DNA from: DATIYW01 sp035517415
GTDB lineage: Bacteria; Acidobacteriota; Thermoanaerobaculia; Thermoanaerobaculales; Thermoanaerobaculaceae
Length of the DNA stretch: 54,167 nt
Direction: 5' to 3'
NCBI GenBank assembly: GCA_035517415.1
Contig: DATIYW010000205.1
Location: 1-54,167 of the forward strand
Part shown: one piece after another, positions 17,208 through 25,006 of the stretch
How the letters are laid out: each line of letters begins with the position of its first letter
Position numbering within the stretch: position 1 is the stretch's first letter
Notes under the pieces: model-generated
Seen by the model: the letters and a program-made list of their open reading frames with translations, nothing else
What the model was told of the DNA's origin: nothing
Database searches by the model: none
Position numbers and translations under genes: made by a program

Positions 17208-18947
17208 TCAGTTGCTTCCCTTGCTCCGGCGCCGCGGCGCTCGACCCGCTTCACCGGCCCCCCGGCTCGGACCCGGCGGCAGGCCGCGGTGCTGGCGCCC
17301 GCGCGCCGCCTTGTCGCGGTACATGCGCGCGTCGGCGCGGCGCAGCGCCGCCGCCAGGCCTCCGCGCGCGCGGGCGGAGGCGAAGCCGAGCGAAAAGCCG
17401 ACCGCGATCCGCTCGCGCTCGAGGCGCTGGGCGGCCTCCATTGCGCGGATCCGCGCCAGCGCCGCCGCGCCCGCGCGCTCGTCGGCGCCCGGCAGGACCA
17501 CCGCGAACTCGTCGCCGCCGATCCGCGCCACGACGTCGTCGGGGCGGAACGCGGCGCGGAGGACGTCCGCGGCCTGGCGGAGCAGCTCGTCGCCGGTCGC
17601 GTGCCCGAGCGTGTCGTTGACCGACTTCAGACCGTCCACGTCGGCGACGACGACCGTCACCGGGAATCGCCGCCCCTTGTCGAGCCGGCCGATCTCCTCG
17701 CCGAAGAACGCGCGGTTGTACAGGCCGGTGAGCGCGTCGTGGGCGACGAGGTAGCGGAGGCGCTCCTCGACTTGCTTGCGCGCGGTGATGTCCTGCACCA
17801 CCGCCATCCCCGCGAACACCGTACCGCTCTCGTCGCGCACCGGCAGCGCCTGGAGGTTGTAGACGCGGGTGCCGAGCGGGACCTCCAGCACCGACGCCGC
17901 ACCCTTGAGCGCGGCGCGCAGCTTCGGCCCGACCAGCCGCATCGTCTCGCGGGGGAGGAGATCGCCGATCTGCGCTCGCTCGACCTGCGCGCGGGTCAGG
18001 CCGGCGCGCTCCATCCCCTCGCCGTCGGCGAGCGTGATGCGCAGCCGCGCGTCGTAGAGCGCGACCGCGCCGTCGGGGAAGTTCCGCGCCAGCGTGCGGT
18101 ACAGCTCCTCGCTCTTGCGCAGCGCCTCCTCGGCGAGCTTGCGCTCGGTGATGTCGACGATCACGCCGTCGGTCCACGCGACCTCGCCGCGATCTCCGAT
18201 CACGGCGTGGGGGTAGTCGCGGACCCAGATCACGCTGCCGTCGCGGCGCCGGAGGCGGAACTCCGCGAACTCGACCCCCGAGTCGCGGAGGCGCGAGAGG
18301 TGCTGCTCCCGGTCGCCGGGGTCGATGTAGAAGTCCTCGACCCGGGAGCGCTGGATGGCCGCCACGGACGCGACGCCGAGCAGCTCGGCGAGCGCCGCGT
18401 TGGCCTCGATGATGCGGCCGTCCGGCGTCGTCCGGTAGACGCCGACCGGCAGGTTGGACAGCAGCGTGCGGTGGCGCTCCTCGCTCGCCCGCAGCGCGCG
18501 CCGATCCTGCTCGCGGTCGGTCACGTCGCGCACCCACGACATCAGCCGGACCTTCTCTCCGGGGAGGCGGGCGAGCGCGACCTCGGCGTCGAATTCGGTA
18601 CCGTCGGGGCGGCGGTTGTGCCAGGGGAAGCGGATCGCGTCGCCGGCCCGGGCGCGCCGGATCCACGCTCTCACCTCCTCGGCCGACGGCCCCTCCGTGG
18701 CCTGCTGCGCCGGCGAGAGGTCGAGCGGCGAGCGGCCGATCAGGTCGGCGGGGTCGCAGCGGAACAGCCCCCCGGCGGCGCGGTTGACGGCGACGAACCG
18801 CTCACCCTCGACCACGAACGCGGCGTCGGGGCCGTACTCGAACGCACCCTCCCACTCCGGCGCGAAGCCGCTCGCCGCCGCGGCCGGCGACGGCCCCGCC
18901 GCTGGCGCCCTGCGGCTTCTCTTGCGACGGCCTGCTGCCAGGGACAT
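17208..18947 (-). CDS. PAS-domain diguanylate cyclase (GGDEF)
   Basis: Cytoplasmic sensor enzyme of 579 residues without membrane helices. Three PAS/PAC modules follow one another: about residues 30-145 (closing SWVRDVTDREQDRR), 155-275 (RTTPDGRIIEANAALAELLG, ending VDITERK) and 280-400 (VVQDITARKQ), then a GGDEF domain with HDALTGLYNRAFF, VADVDGLKSVND and IGGDEFAVVLPG. An I-site RPDD lies five residues before GGDEF, indicating product inhibition. It should make cyclic di-GMP in response to a small ligand, redox state or light sensed by a PAS domain. The ATG at 18947 is preferred to one 27 bases upstream because a perfect TATAAT lies seven bases before it, a leaderless start. Confidence 0.92.
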   Translation of the reverse strand: MSLAAGRRKRSRRAPAAGPSPAAAASGFAPEWEGAFEYGPDAAFVVEGERFVAVNRAAGGLFRCDPADLIGRSPLDLSPAQQATEGPSAEEVRAWIRRARAGDAIRFPWHNRRPDGTEFDAEVALARLPGEKVRLMSWVRDVTDREQDRRALRASEERHRTLLSNLPVGVYRTTPDGRIIEANAALAELLGVASVAAIQRSRVEDFYIDPGDREQHLSRLRDSGVEFAEFRLRRRDGSVIWVRDYPHAVIGDRGEVAWTDGVIVDITERKLAEEALRKSEELYRTLARNFPDGAVALYDARLRITLADGEGMERAGLTRAQVERAQIGDLLPRETMRLVGPKLRAALKGAASVLEVPLGTRVYNLQALPVRDESGTVFAGMAVVQDITARKQVEERLRYLVAHDALTGLYNRAFFGEEIGRLDKGRRFPVTVVVADVDGLKSVNDTLGHATGDELLRQAADVLRAAFRPDDVVARIGGDEFAVVLPGADERAGAAALARIRAMEAAQRLERERIAVGFSLGFASARARGGLAAALRRADARMYRDKAARGRQHRGLPPGPSRGAGEAGRAPRRRSKGSN

Positions 18948-18954
18948 CGTCTCG

Positions 18955-18960
18955 ATTATA
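18955..18960 (-). promoter_or_regulatory. -10 box TATAAT, leaderless start of PAS-GGDEF gene
   Basis: A consensus -10 hexamer lies seven bases before the ATG at 18947, the spacing at which RNA polymerase would begin on the start codon. No clear -35 box is seen. Confidence 0.55.
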
Positions 18961-19011
18961 GCGGCGGCCGCCACCCGGCCGTCGCGGCCGGAAGGGTGGA
19001 GCGCGGCACGC

Positions 19012-19734
19012 CTAGTGGAGCGGCGGGACCAGCGTCGGCGCGCCCGAGCGCGAGTCGATCACCGACGCGAAGGCGAAGAACGGGACCGTGCCGGTGACCT
19101 CGGCGCGGAGGTGCTCGCCGCGCGGGACGCCGAAGGCGTGGAGGACGTCGTCGAGCTGCACGTAGCCGCCGGGCGCGAGGCGGAACGACTCCTCGCCGGC
19201 GGCCTCGCCGTGCGGCTGGACGATGCGGACGTGCAGCACGCCGTTCTCGGCCGTCGGGTTGAACAGCGCGAGGTTGGTGCGGAACTGCGGGGTGCGACGG
19301 AGGCCGATCAGGTGCGCGATCTCCCCCGGGCGCGTCGCGGCCGCGCGCGTCAGCGGCGGGATCCCCTGCCCGAAGGAGCCGTGCCCGGCCGCGTTGTAGA
19401 CGCGGCTGAACACCACCACGCCGGGCGTGGTGACGAAGCGCAGGACGCCGATCTTGCCCTCGGGCACGAGGTCGTTGCGGTAGACCGTGACGCCGGGCGC
19501 GAGGTCCTCGAGGTCGGGCTCGGCGCGCAGCGCCTCGGTGTTGGCCTGCCCGGCGGGGAGGAAGATCGCGGCGTAGCCGCCGGTGGCGGCGGTGGTGTTG
19601 GTGACCCACACCTCGGTGTTCCACCACGCGCCGTCCTGGCCGGCGCGCTGCCCCACCATCGGGACGAAGAACTCCTCGGCGGCCACCGAACTCGCGCCAA
19701 CGATCACCAGGGCCGCAAGAAACGTGCGCCGCAT
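19012..19734 (-). CDS. secreted protein of unknown function
   Basis: Exported protein of 240 residues with a clear signal peptide (RRTFLAALVIVGASSVAA). The mature part is beta-rich: EVWVTNTTAATGGYAAIFLPAG, FRTNLALFNPTAENGVLHVRI and a closing segment FFAFASVIDSRSGAP. Such proteins, with N-P or T-N turns and a final ASVID strand, recur in acidobacterial genomes as lone proteins or as modules of larger secreted proteins; no function is known to me. The ATG at 19734 is preferred to the codon at 19767 because the signal peptide starts there and TTGCGT-17-TAGACT ends eight bases before it. The fragment at 27406-27642 resembles its C-terminal part. Confidence 0.75.
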   Translation of the reverse strand: MRRTFLAALVIVGASSVAAEEFFVPMVGQRAGQDGAWWNTEVWVTNTTAATGGYAAIFLPAGQANTEALRAEPDLEDLAPGVTVYRNDLVPEGKIGVLRFVTTPGVVVFSRVYNAAGHGSFGQGIPPLTRAAATRPGEIAHLIGLRRTPQFRTNLALFNPTAENGVLHVRIVQPHGEAAGEESFRLAPGGYVQLDDVLHAFGVPRGEHLRAEVTGTVPFFAFASVIDSRSGAPTLVPPLH

Positions 19735-19742
19735 CACATTTG

Positions 19743-19771
19743 AGTCTACGACCGATACCAGGGCCACGCAA
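19743..19771 (-). promoter_or_regulatory. promoter with leaderless start
   Basis: TTGCGT (19771-19766) and TAGACT (19748-19743), 17 bases apart, precede the ATG at 19734 by eight bases. Confidence 0.55.
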
Positions 19772-19917
19772 GGGGTCTCGACCCCGACCCCGCCCGGGGC
19801 GCGGAAGGTGTTCGCAGCGACTGTGTTAGCATCACTGCCCGCACCCGGCTACCGGCCGCGGCGCCGCAGCCCCGGGCTCCTCCCGCCGCTGCCCGACCGG
19901 GTGCCTCGGGAGGCTCC

Positions 19918-21741
19918 ATGCAGCGCAGAACCGTGGTTTCCCTCATCGCCTCGGCGGCAGTCGCGGCCTCTCTCGCCGTCTCCGCCGCGAGCAAGGCCCC
20001 GGCGCCGGCCGGCAGCGTCCGCGACCGGCTCTCCTACGACGTTCACTTCCTCGCCTCGGACGCCCTCGAGGGGCGGTTCTCCGGCTCGGAGGGGGCGAAG
20101 GTCGCGGCGCAGTTCATCGCCGCGCGGTTCCGCGAGCTCGGCCTCCAACCCGCCGGCGACGACGGCGGTTACTTCCAGCACTTCTCCTTCATCGCCCACG
20201 TCCATCCCGGACCGGCCAACGCCCTCGCGCTCGAGCTCCCGGGCGGGCCGCGCATCGCCAGGCTGGACGAGGAGTTCCGCCCGCTCGCGTTCTCCGCCTC
20301 GGGCAAGGCGGCGGGCGAGGTGGTGTTCGCCGGCTACGGCATCCACGCGCCCGACCTCAAGTACGATGACTACGCCGGGCTCGAGGTCAAGGACAAGGTA
20401 GTCCTGGTGCTGCGCTTCTCGCCCGAGGGCGACGACCCGAACTCGCGGTTCCAGCCGCACATGGCGCTGCGGCGCAAGGCCTCGGAGGCGCGCGCGCTCG
20501 GCGCCGCCGCGCTGCTCGTCGCCACCGGGCCGGTCGGGGCGAAGGAGACCACCCCGGTCAAGATCTCGTTCGACGCCTCGTTCGCCGACTCCGGCCTGCC
20601 GGTGCTGGGGATCTCCACCCCGCTCGCCGAGGCGATGTTCGCCGGCCACGGCTACTCGCTCGCGGACCTGCAGCAGCGCATGAACGAGCGCAAGGAGCCG
20701 GCCTCGCGGCCGCTCGGCGTCAAGGCGTCGCTCACCGCCGACGTGGTGCAGGACCGCGCCGACGCGATCAACGTGCTCGCGCTGCTGCCGGGCCGCGATG
20801 CGAAGCTCAAGGACGAGGTGGTGGTGGTCGGCGCCCACTACGACCACCTCGGCTACGGCGGCGAGGGCAGCGGCTCGCTCGCGCCCGATGTGCACGCGAT
20901 CCACCACGGCGCCGACGACAACGCGTCGGGCACGGCGGGCATCCTCGAGATCGCCCGCGACCTCGCCGCCCACCCGCCCGAGCGCACCGTGCTGTTCGCC
21001 TCGTTCTCCGGCGAGGAGGAGGGGCTGCTCGGCTCCGCCCACCTGGTGCAGCACCTGCCGGTGGCCAAGGAGTCCGTGATCGCCATGCTCAACCTCGACA
21101 TGGTCGGGCGGCCCAAGCCCGGCCCCGCGCTCACGCTCGGCGGCTACGGCACGGCGAAGGAGTGGCCCGACCTGATCGAGAGGCTCAACAAGAGGCACCA
21201 CCTCAAGGTCGCCACCAACAAGGGCGGCTTCGGCGCCTCCGACCACTCCTCGTTCTACGCCGCCGACATCCCGGTGCTGTTCTTCTTCACCGGCGCCCAC
21301 GAGGACTACCACAAGCCGAGCGACACCGCCGACCGCATCAACTACCCGGGGATGGCGAAGGTCGTCGACTTCGCCGCTGACGTCGCGACCGGCGTCGCCG
21401 ACCTCGACCGACGGCCGACGTTCCAGAAGGTGGCCGAGGAGGGCGGCGGCGAGCGCCGCGGCTTCAAGGTCCGCACCGGCGCGATCCCCGAGTACGCGTA
21501 CGAGGGCGTCGGCGTCAAGCTCTCCGGCGTGCGCGGCGGGTCGGCGGCGGACAAGGCGGGGCTGCGCGGCGGCGACGTCGTGGTGCGCTTCGGCGACCGC
21601 GACGTGCGCAACATCTACGATTACATGTACGCTCTCGGGGACCACAAGGCGGGCGACGTGGTGACGCTCAAGGTGCTGCGCGGCGGCGAGACGATCCTCC
21701 TCCAGGTGACGCTCGAGGCGGGCTCGAGCGGGGGCCGCTAG
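19918..21741 (+). CDS. M28 family peptidase with PA and PDZ domains
   Basis: Exported zinc aminopeptidase of 607 residues. A signal peptide (RTVVSLIASAAVAASLAVSAAS) is followed by a PA domain (about 100-265) and the M28 catalytic core: GAHYDHLGYG and HHGADDNASGTAG (His, bridging Asp), FSGEEEGLLGS (Glu pair), NLDMVGR (Asp) and YHKPSDTADRIN (last His). A C-terminal PDZ domain (about 500-600, VGVKLSGVRGGSAADKAGLRGGD) may bind substrate tails. ATG with GGGAGG upstream. It is the first gene of a tight cluster: aroC begins at the base after its stop. The pairing of an exported peptidase with cytosolic biosynthetic genes has no obvious metabolic logic. Confidence 0.92.
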   Translation: MQRRTVVSLIASAAVAASLAVSAASKAPAPAGSVRDRLSYDVHFLASDALEGRFSGSEGAKVAAQFIAARFRELGLQPAGDDGGYFQHFSFIAHVHPGPANALALELPGGPRIARLDEEFRPLAFSASGKAAGEVVFAGYGIHAPDLKYDDYAGLEVKDKVVLVLRFSPEGDDPNSRFQPHMALRRKASEARALGAAALLVATGPVGAKETTPVKISFDASFADSGLPVLGISTPLAEAMFAGHGYSLADLQQRMNERKEPASRPLGVKASLTADVVQDRADAINVLALLPGRDAKLKDEVVVVGAHYDHLGYGGEGSGSLAPDVHAIHHGADDNASGTAGILEIARDLAAHPPERTVLFASFSGEEEGLLGSAHLVQHLPVAKESVIAMLNLDMVGRPKPGPALTLGGYGTAKEWPDLIERLNKRHHLKVATNKGGFGASDHSSFYAADIPVLFFFTGAHEDYHKPSDTADRINYPGMAKVVDFAADVATGVADLDRRPTFQKVAEEGGGERRGFKVRTGAIPEYAYEGVGVKLSGVRGGSAADKAGLRGGDVVVRFGDRDVRNIYDYMYALGDHKAGDVVTLKVLRGGETILLQVTLEAGSSGGR

Positions 21742-22947
21742 GTGGCGCTCGAGCTGACCACCGCCGGCGAGTCGCACGGCCGCGAGCTGATCGCGGTGCT
21801 CTCCGGCGTCCCCGCCGGGCTGCGGCTGGATCGCGAGGCCCTCGACCGCGAACTGGCGCGCCGGCAGCACGGCTACGGCCGCGGCGGGCGGCAGAAGATC
21901 GAGCGCGACGCGGCCGACGTGCGCGCCGGGCTGCGCGACGGCGTCACGCTCGGCTCGCCGCTGGTGGTGGCGATCGCCAACCGCGACTGGGAGAACTGGG
22001 CGCGGGTCATGGACCCCTGGGCGGTCGACCCGGAGGCCGCCGCCCGCCGCCGCCTGACCGCGCCGCGGCCCGGCCACGCCGACCTCGCCGGGGCCTGGAA
22101 GTTCGGCCACCTCGACGACCTCCGCAACGCGCTCGAGCGCGCCTCGGCGCGCGAGACCGCGGCGCGGGTGGCGGCGGGCGCGGTCTGCAAGCAGCTGCTC
22201 GGACGCTGCGGCGTCGCGATCCGCTCCGGCGTGCTCGCGCTCGGCGGGACGGTGCTGTTCGACGGCGCGCCGAGCTGGGCCGACCTCGAGCGGGTCGACG
22301 ACGGCTCGCCGTTCCGCTCGGTGGCGCCGGAGCGCGAGGCCGCGCTGGCCGCGAGCGTCGACGAGGCGAAGCACGCCGGCGAGACGCTCGGCGGCGTGGT
22401 CGGCGTGGTGGCGCGCGGCGTGCCGCCCGGCCTCGGCTCCTACGCCCGCTGGGACGAGCGCCTCGACGGGCTGCTCGCGCAGGCGGTGATGGCGGTGCAG
22501 GCGGTCAAGGCGGTGGCGCTCGGCGCCGGGATCGAGGCGGCGGCACGGCCCGGCTCGCGCGCCCACGACCCGATCCTCCCCGGCGAGCGCGGCCTGCGCC
22601 GCGGCTCCAACCACGCCGGCGGGGTCGAGGCGGGCGTCTCCAACGGCGAGGAGGTCGTCGTCCGCGCGTTCATGAAGCCGATCTCGACGCTGCGCGACCC
22701 GCTGCCCTCGGTCGACCTCGCCACCGGAGCGGCCGCCCGCGCCGCCTACGAGCGCTCCGACGTGACCGCGGCGCCGGCGTGCGGCGTGATCGTCGAGGCG
22801 GCGGTGGCGTTCGTGCTCGCCCGCGCGCTGCTCGCGAAGTTCGGCGGCGACCGCATCGACGACACGCTCGCCGCGCTCGCCGCCTACCGCCGCCGCCTCG
22901 GGAAGCTCGGGCCCGAGGGGTTTGTTGCATCCCCGGGGACGGAATGA
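21742..22947 (+). CDS. aroC: chorismate synthase
   Basis: Converts 5-enolpyruvylshikimate 3-phosphate to chorismate, the last common step to aromatic amino acids; needs reduced FMN. The 401-residue protein shows all signatures: AGESHGRELIAVLSGVPAGL near the N-terminus, RRQHGYGRGGRQKIE, RPGHADLAGAWKFG, ERASARETAARVA, and GGVEAGVSNGEEVVVRA. The FMN- and substrate-binding His and Arg residues in these motifs are kept. GTG start directly abutting the upstream stop, so translation is probably coupled. It ends in an ATGA overlap with ispH. Slightly longer than E. coli AroC (361), similar to the longer class found in Actinobacteria and Firmicutes. Confidence 0.96.
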   Translation: MALELTTAGESHGRELIAVLSGVPAGLRLDREALDRELARRQHGYGRGGRQKIERDAADVRAGLRDGVTLGSPLVVAIANRDWENWARVMDPWAVDPEAAARRRLTAPRPGHADLAGAWKFGHLDDLRNALERASARETAARVAAGAVCKQLLGRCGVAIRSGVLALGGTVLFDGAPSWADLERVDDGSPFRSVAPEREAALAASVDEAKHAGETLGGVVGVVARGVPPGLGSYARWDERLDGLLAQAVMAVQAVKAVALGAGIEAAARPGSRAHDPILPGERGLRRGSNHAGGVEAGVSNGEEVVVRAFMKPISTLRDPLPSVDLATGAAARAAYERSDVTAAPACGVIVEAAVAFVLARALLAKFGGDRIDDTLAALAAYRRRLGKLGPEGFVASPGTE

Positions 22948-23801
22948 GGGTCAAGCGCGCCGCCAAGTACGGTTTCTGCTCCGGGGTGCGGGTCGCCGAC
23001 ATCAAGGTCAAGCGTTTCGCCAAGGCCGGCGGCCGCGGCGCCATCCTCGGCCAGGTCGTGCACAACGAGCGCGTGGTCGAGGAGATGGACCGCCTCGGCG
23101 TGCACACCGTGCAGCGCATGGAGGAGGTCGGCGGCGGGGTGATCGTCTTCTCCGCCCACGGCGTGCCGCCCTCGTTCCACGAGCAGGCGCGCGAGCGCGG
23201 CCTCGAGGTCCTCGACACCACCTGCAAGTTCGTCTACGACATCCACCGCGAGTCGCAGCGCGCGCTCGCGGCCGGCGCCCACCTCGTCTTCATCGGCGAC
23301 CCCCACCACCGTGAGGTGATCGGCTACACCCACGACCTCGATCCGGCGAGCTTCCACATCGTCCACACGGTGGAGGAGGCGCGCGCCGTCGACTGGTCCG
23401 GCTACCCGAGCCTCAAGGTGTTCTACCAGACCACGCTCAACGCCGAGGAGTACGAGGACGTCGTGCGCGTCGTCGAGACCGCCAACCCCCGCACCTCGCG
23501 CGCCGACACGATCTGCTATGCGACCAAGGAGAACCAGGAGGCCGCCCGCGCCCTCGCCTCCGACCCGGAGGTCCAGCTCGTGCTCGTCATTGGCGGGCGC
23601 CATTCCGCCAACACGCGCCACCTCCACGACATCTGCGCGCGCCTCAAGCCCAGCCACCTGATCCAGGGCGAGACCGACGTCGACCCGGCGTGGCTCGCCG
23701 GCGTCGAGTGCGTCGGGCTCACCGCCGGGGCGTCCACGCCCGACTACGTGATCGACGAGGTCGAGGACCGCCTCAACCGGTTCACGCCGGCGCACGCCTG
23801 A
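22944..23801 (+). CDS. ispH: 4-hydroxy-3-methylbut-2-enyl diphosphate reductase
   Basis: Last enzyme of the MEP isoprenoid pathway; reduces HMBPP to IPP and DMAPP with a 4Fe-4S cluster. The three cluster cysteines appear in GFCSGV (Cys12), DTTCKFV (about Cys96) and ICYATKENQ (about Cys197); substrate-binding residues appear in VVHNERVV, FSAHGVPPS and DPHHREVIGY. GGRHSANTRHL and TAGASTPDYVIDEV are further hallmarks. 285 residues, a normal length. The ATG overlaps the aroC stop as ATGA. Its presence indicates isoprenoids are made by the MEP route. Confidence 0.95.
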   Translation: MRVKRAAKYGFCSGVRVADIKVKRFAKAGGRGAILGQVVHNERVVEEMDRLGVHTVQRMEEVGGGVIVFSAHGVPPSFHEQARERGLEVLDTTCKFVYDIHRESQRALAAGAHLVFIGDPHHREVIGYTHDLDPASFHIVHTVEEARAVDWSGYPSLKVFYQTTLNAEEYEDVVRVVETANPRTSRADTICYATKENQEAARALASDPEVQLVLVIGGRHSANTRHLHDICARLKPSHLIQGETDVDPAWLAGVECVGLTAGASTPDYVIDEVEDRLNRFTPAHA

Positions 23802-23855
23802 CGCGCCCCGGCGACGCTCCCGCCGCGCCGCCCTCGAACGCCGCGCCCGCCGCGC

Positions 23856-24932
23856 TCACGCCTCGCGCCGGAAGAGGGACGGGCAGTCGAGCAGCACCGG
23901 CTCGGTCCCGGCGCGGCACACCGAGAAGTGGGCGCCCGACCACAGCGCGGCGCTGCCCACCTCTCCTCCGCGCGAGAGAGCGTAGAGCGCCAGGTTGTTC
24001 TTCGGCCTCCCCTTCGCGTCCTTGAGGTCGTCGATGCGGGTGTTGCGGACCACGCGCTCGAGCGTGGCGAGGCACGCCGCCTCCGGCGACTTGCCCTGGC
24101 GCATGAACTCGACCACGGTGTGCGCGCCCGCCGCGATGATGTTCGACTCGCCGTGCCCGGTCCCGCCCGCGGAGCCGACGTCGGGGTCGCAGTAGAGCCC
24201 GGCGCCGACGAGCGGCGAGTCGCCGACCCGGCCCGGCAGCTTGAAGAACAGGCCCGAGGTGGTGGTGCAGCAGCCGAGCGCTCCGGTCGGCCCGCACGCG
24301 GACAGGTGGATCGTCCCGGTGGGGCGGAAGTAGGCGTCGCCGTACTTCTTGACGAACCACTGCAGGTCGGGGTCGTCGAGCTCGCGCGGGTCCGGCAGCC
24401 AGTCGTCCTTGGGCGCCGCGTTCTCCTTCCAGTAGAGCCAGATCTTGCGCGCGCGCTCGGTCAGCAGGTTCTCCTCCGGGAAGCCGTGCGCCCGCGCGAA
24501 GCGGAGCGCGCCCTCGCCGACCAGCAGGATGCGGTCGGTCCGCCGCATCACCTCGAGCGCCACCTGCGCCGGGTGCTTGATGCGCTCGAGCGCCGCCACC
24601 GCGCCCGCGCGCATCGTCGCGCCGTCCATCACCGCGGCGTCGAGCTGGACCACGCCCTCCTCGTTCGGCAGGCCGCCGTAGCCGACCGAGACGTCGTTGG
24701 GGTCCGCCTCCGGGATCGCGACCCCGGCGACGGCGGCGTCGACCGGCGCCGTGCCTGCCGCCATCCGTTCGACCGCGACGCGGACGGCCTCCAGCCCGTT
24801 GGCCGAGGCGACGGCGACCGGGCGCACCGGCGCCGCGCCCGCCGCGCCGGCGGGGCGCAGCATCGTGCCGACCGCCACGGTCGCGGCGGCGGTCGTGATC
24901 AGGTCGCGTCGGGTGATCTCGTGGTCGGCCAT
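23856..24932 (-). CDS. Tat-exported N4-(beta-GlcNAc)-asparaginase / isoaspartyl peptidase family protein
   Basis: Ntn-hydrolase of 358 residues in the plant-type asparaginase/aspartylglucosaminidase family. It begins with a Tat signal (ITRRDLITTAAATVAVG). The autocatalytic site is in PTGTIHLSACG, with Thr207 as probable nucleophile, and the oxyanion/substrate segment is TTTSGLFFKLPGRVGDSPLVGAGLY in pieces, followed by GTGHGE. The precursor is cut before the Thr into alpha and beta subunits. Family members hydrolyse GlcNAc-Asn or isoaspartyl bonds; the residues here fit the aspartylglucosaminidase branch better. ATG with GAGGAGG upstream and a TATGCT -10-like box. Divergent from an amidohydrolase/PCMT operon, and PCMT also acts on isoaspartate. 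Confidence 0.9.
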   Translation of the reverse strand: MADHEITRRDLITTAAATVAVGTMLRPAGAAGAAPVRPVAVASANGLEAVRVAVERMAAGTAPVDAAVAGVAIPEADPNDVSVGYGGLPNEEGVVQLDAAVMDGATMRAGAVAALERIKHPAQVALEVMRRTDRILLVGEGALRFARAHGFPEENLLTERARKIWLYWKENAAPKDDWLPDPRELDDPDLQWFVKKYGDAYFRPTGTIHLSACGPTGALGCCTTTSGLFFKLPGRVGDSPLVGAGLYCDPDVGSAGGTGHGESNIIAAGAHTVVEFMRQGKSPEAACLATLERVVRNTRIDDLKDAKGRPKNNLALYALSRGGEVGSAALWSGAHFSVCRAGTEPVLLDCPSLFRREA

Positions 24933-24971
24933 GGCACCTCCTCGGCAGCGGAACCCAGCATACCCGTCCCG

Positions 24972-25000
24972 TTGCCCAGCGGTGGGGCGGGGGCTAAAGT
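24972..25000 (+). promoter_or_regulatory. promoter of the amidohydrolase gene, leaderless
   Basis: TTGCCC (24972-24977) and TAAAGT (24995-25000), 17 bases apart, end six bases before the GTG at 25007. Confidence 0.5.
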
Positions 25001-25006
25001 AGGCGT

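Noticed and set aside
19849..22614. Long minus-strand open frame opposite the M28 peptidase and aroC
   Set aside because: Antisense to two genes with clear catalytic motifs; sequence is low-complexity and has no recognisable domain.
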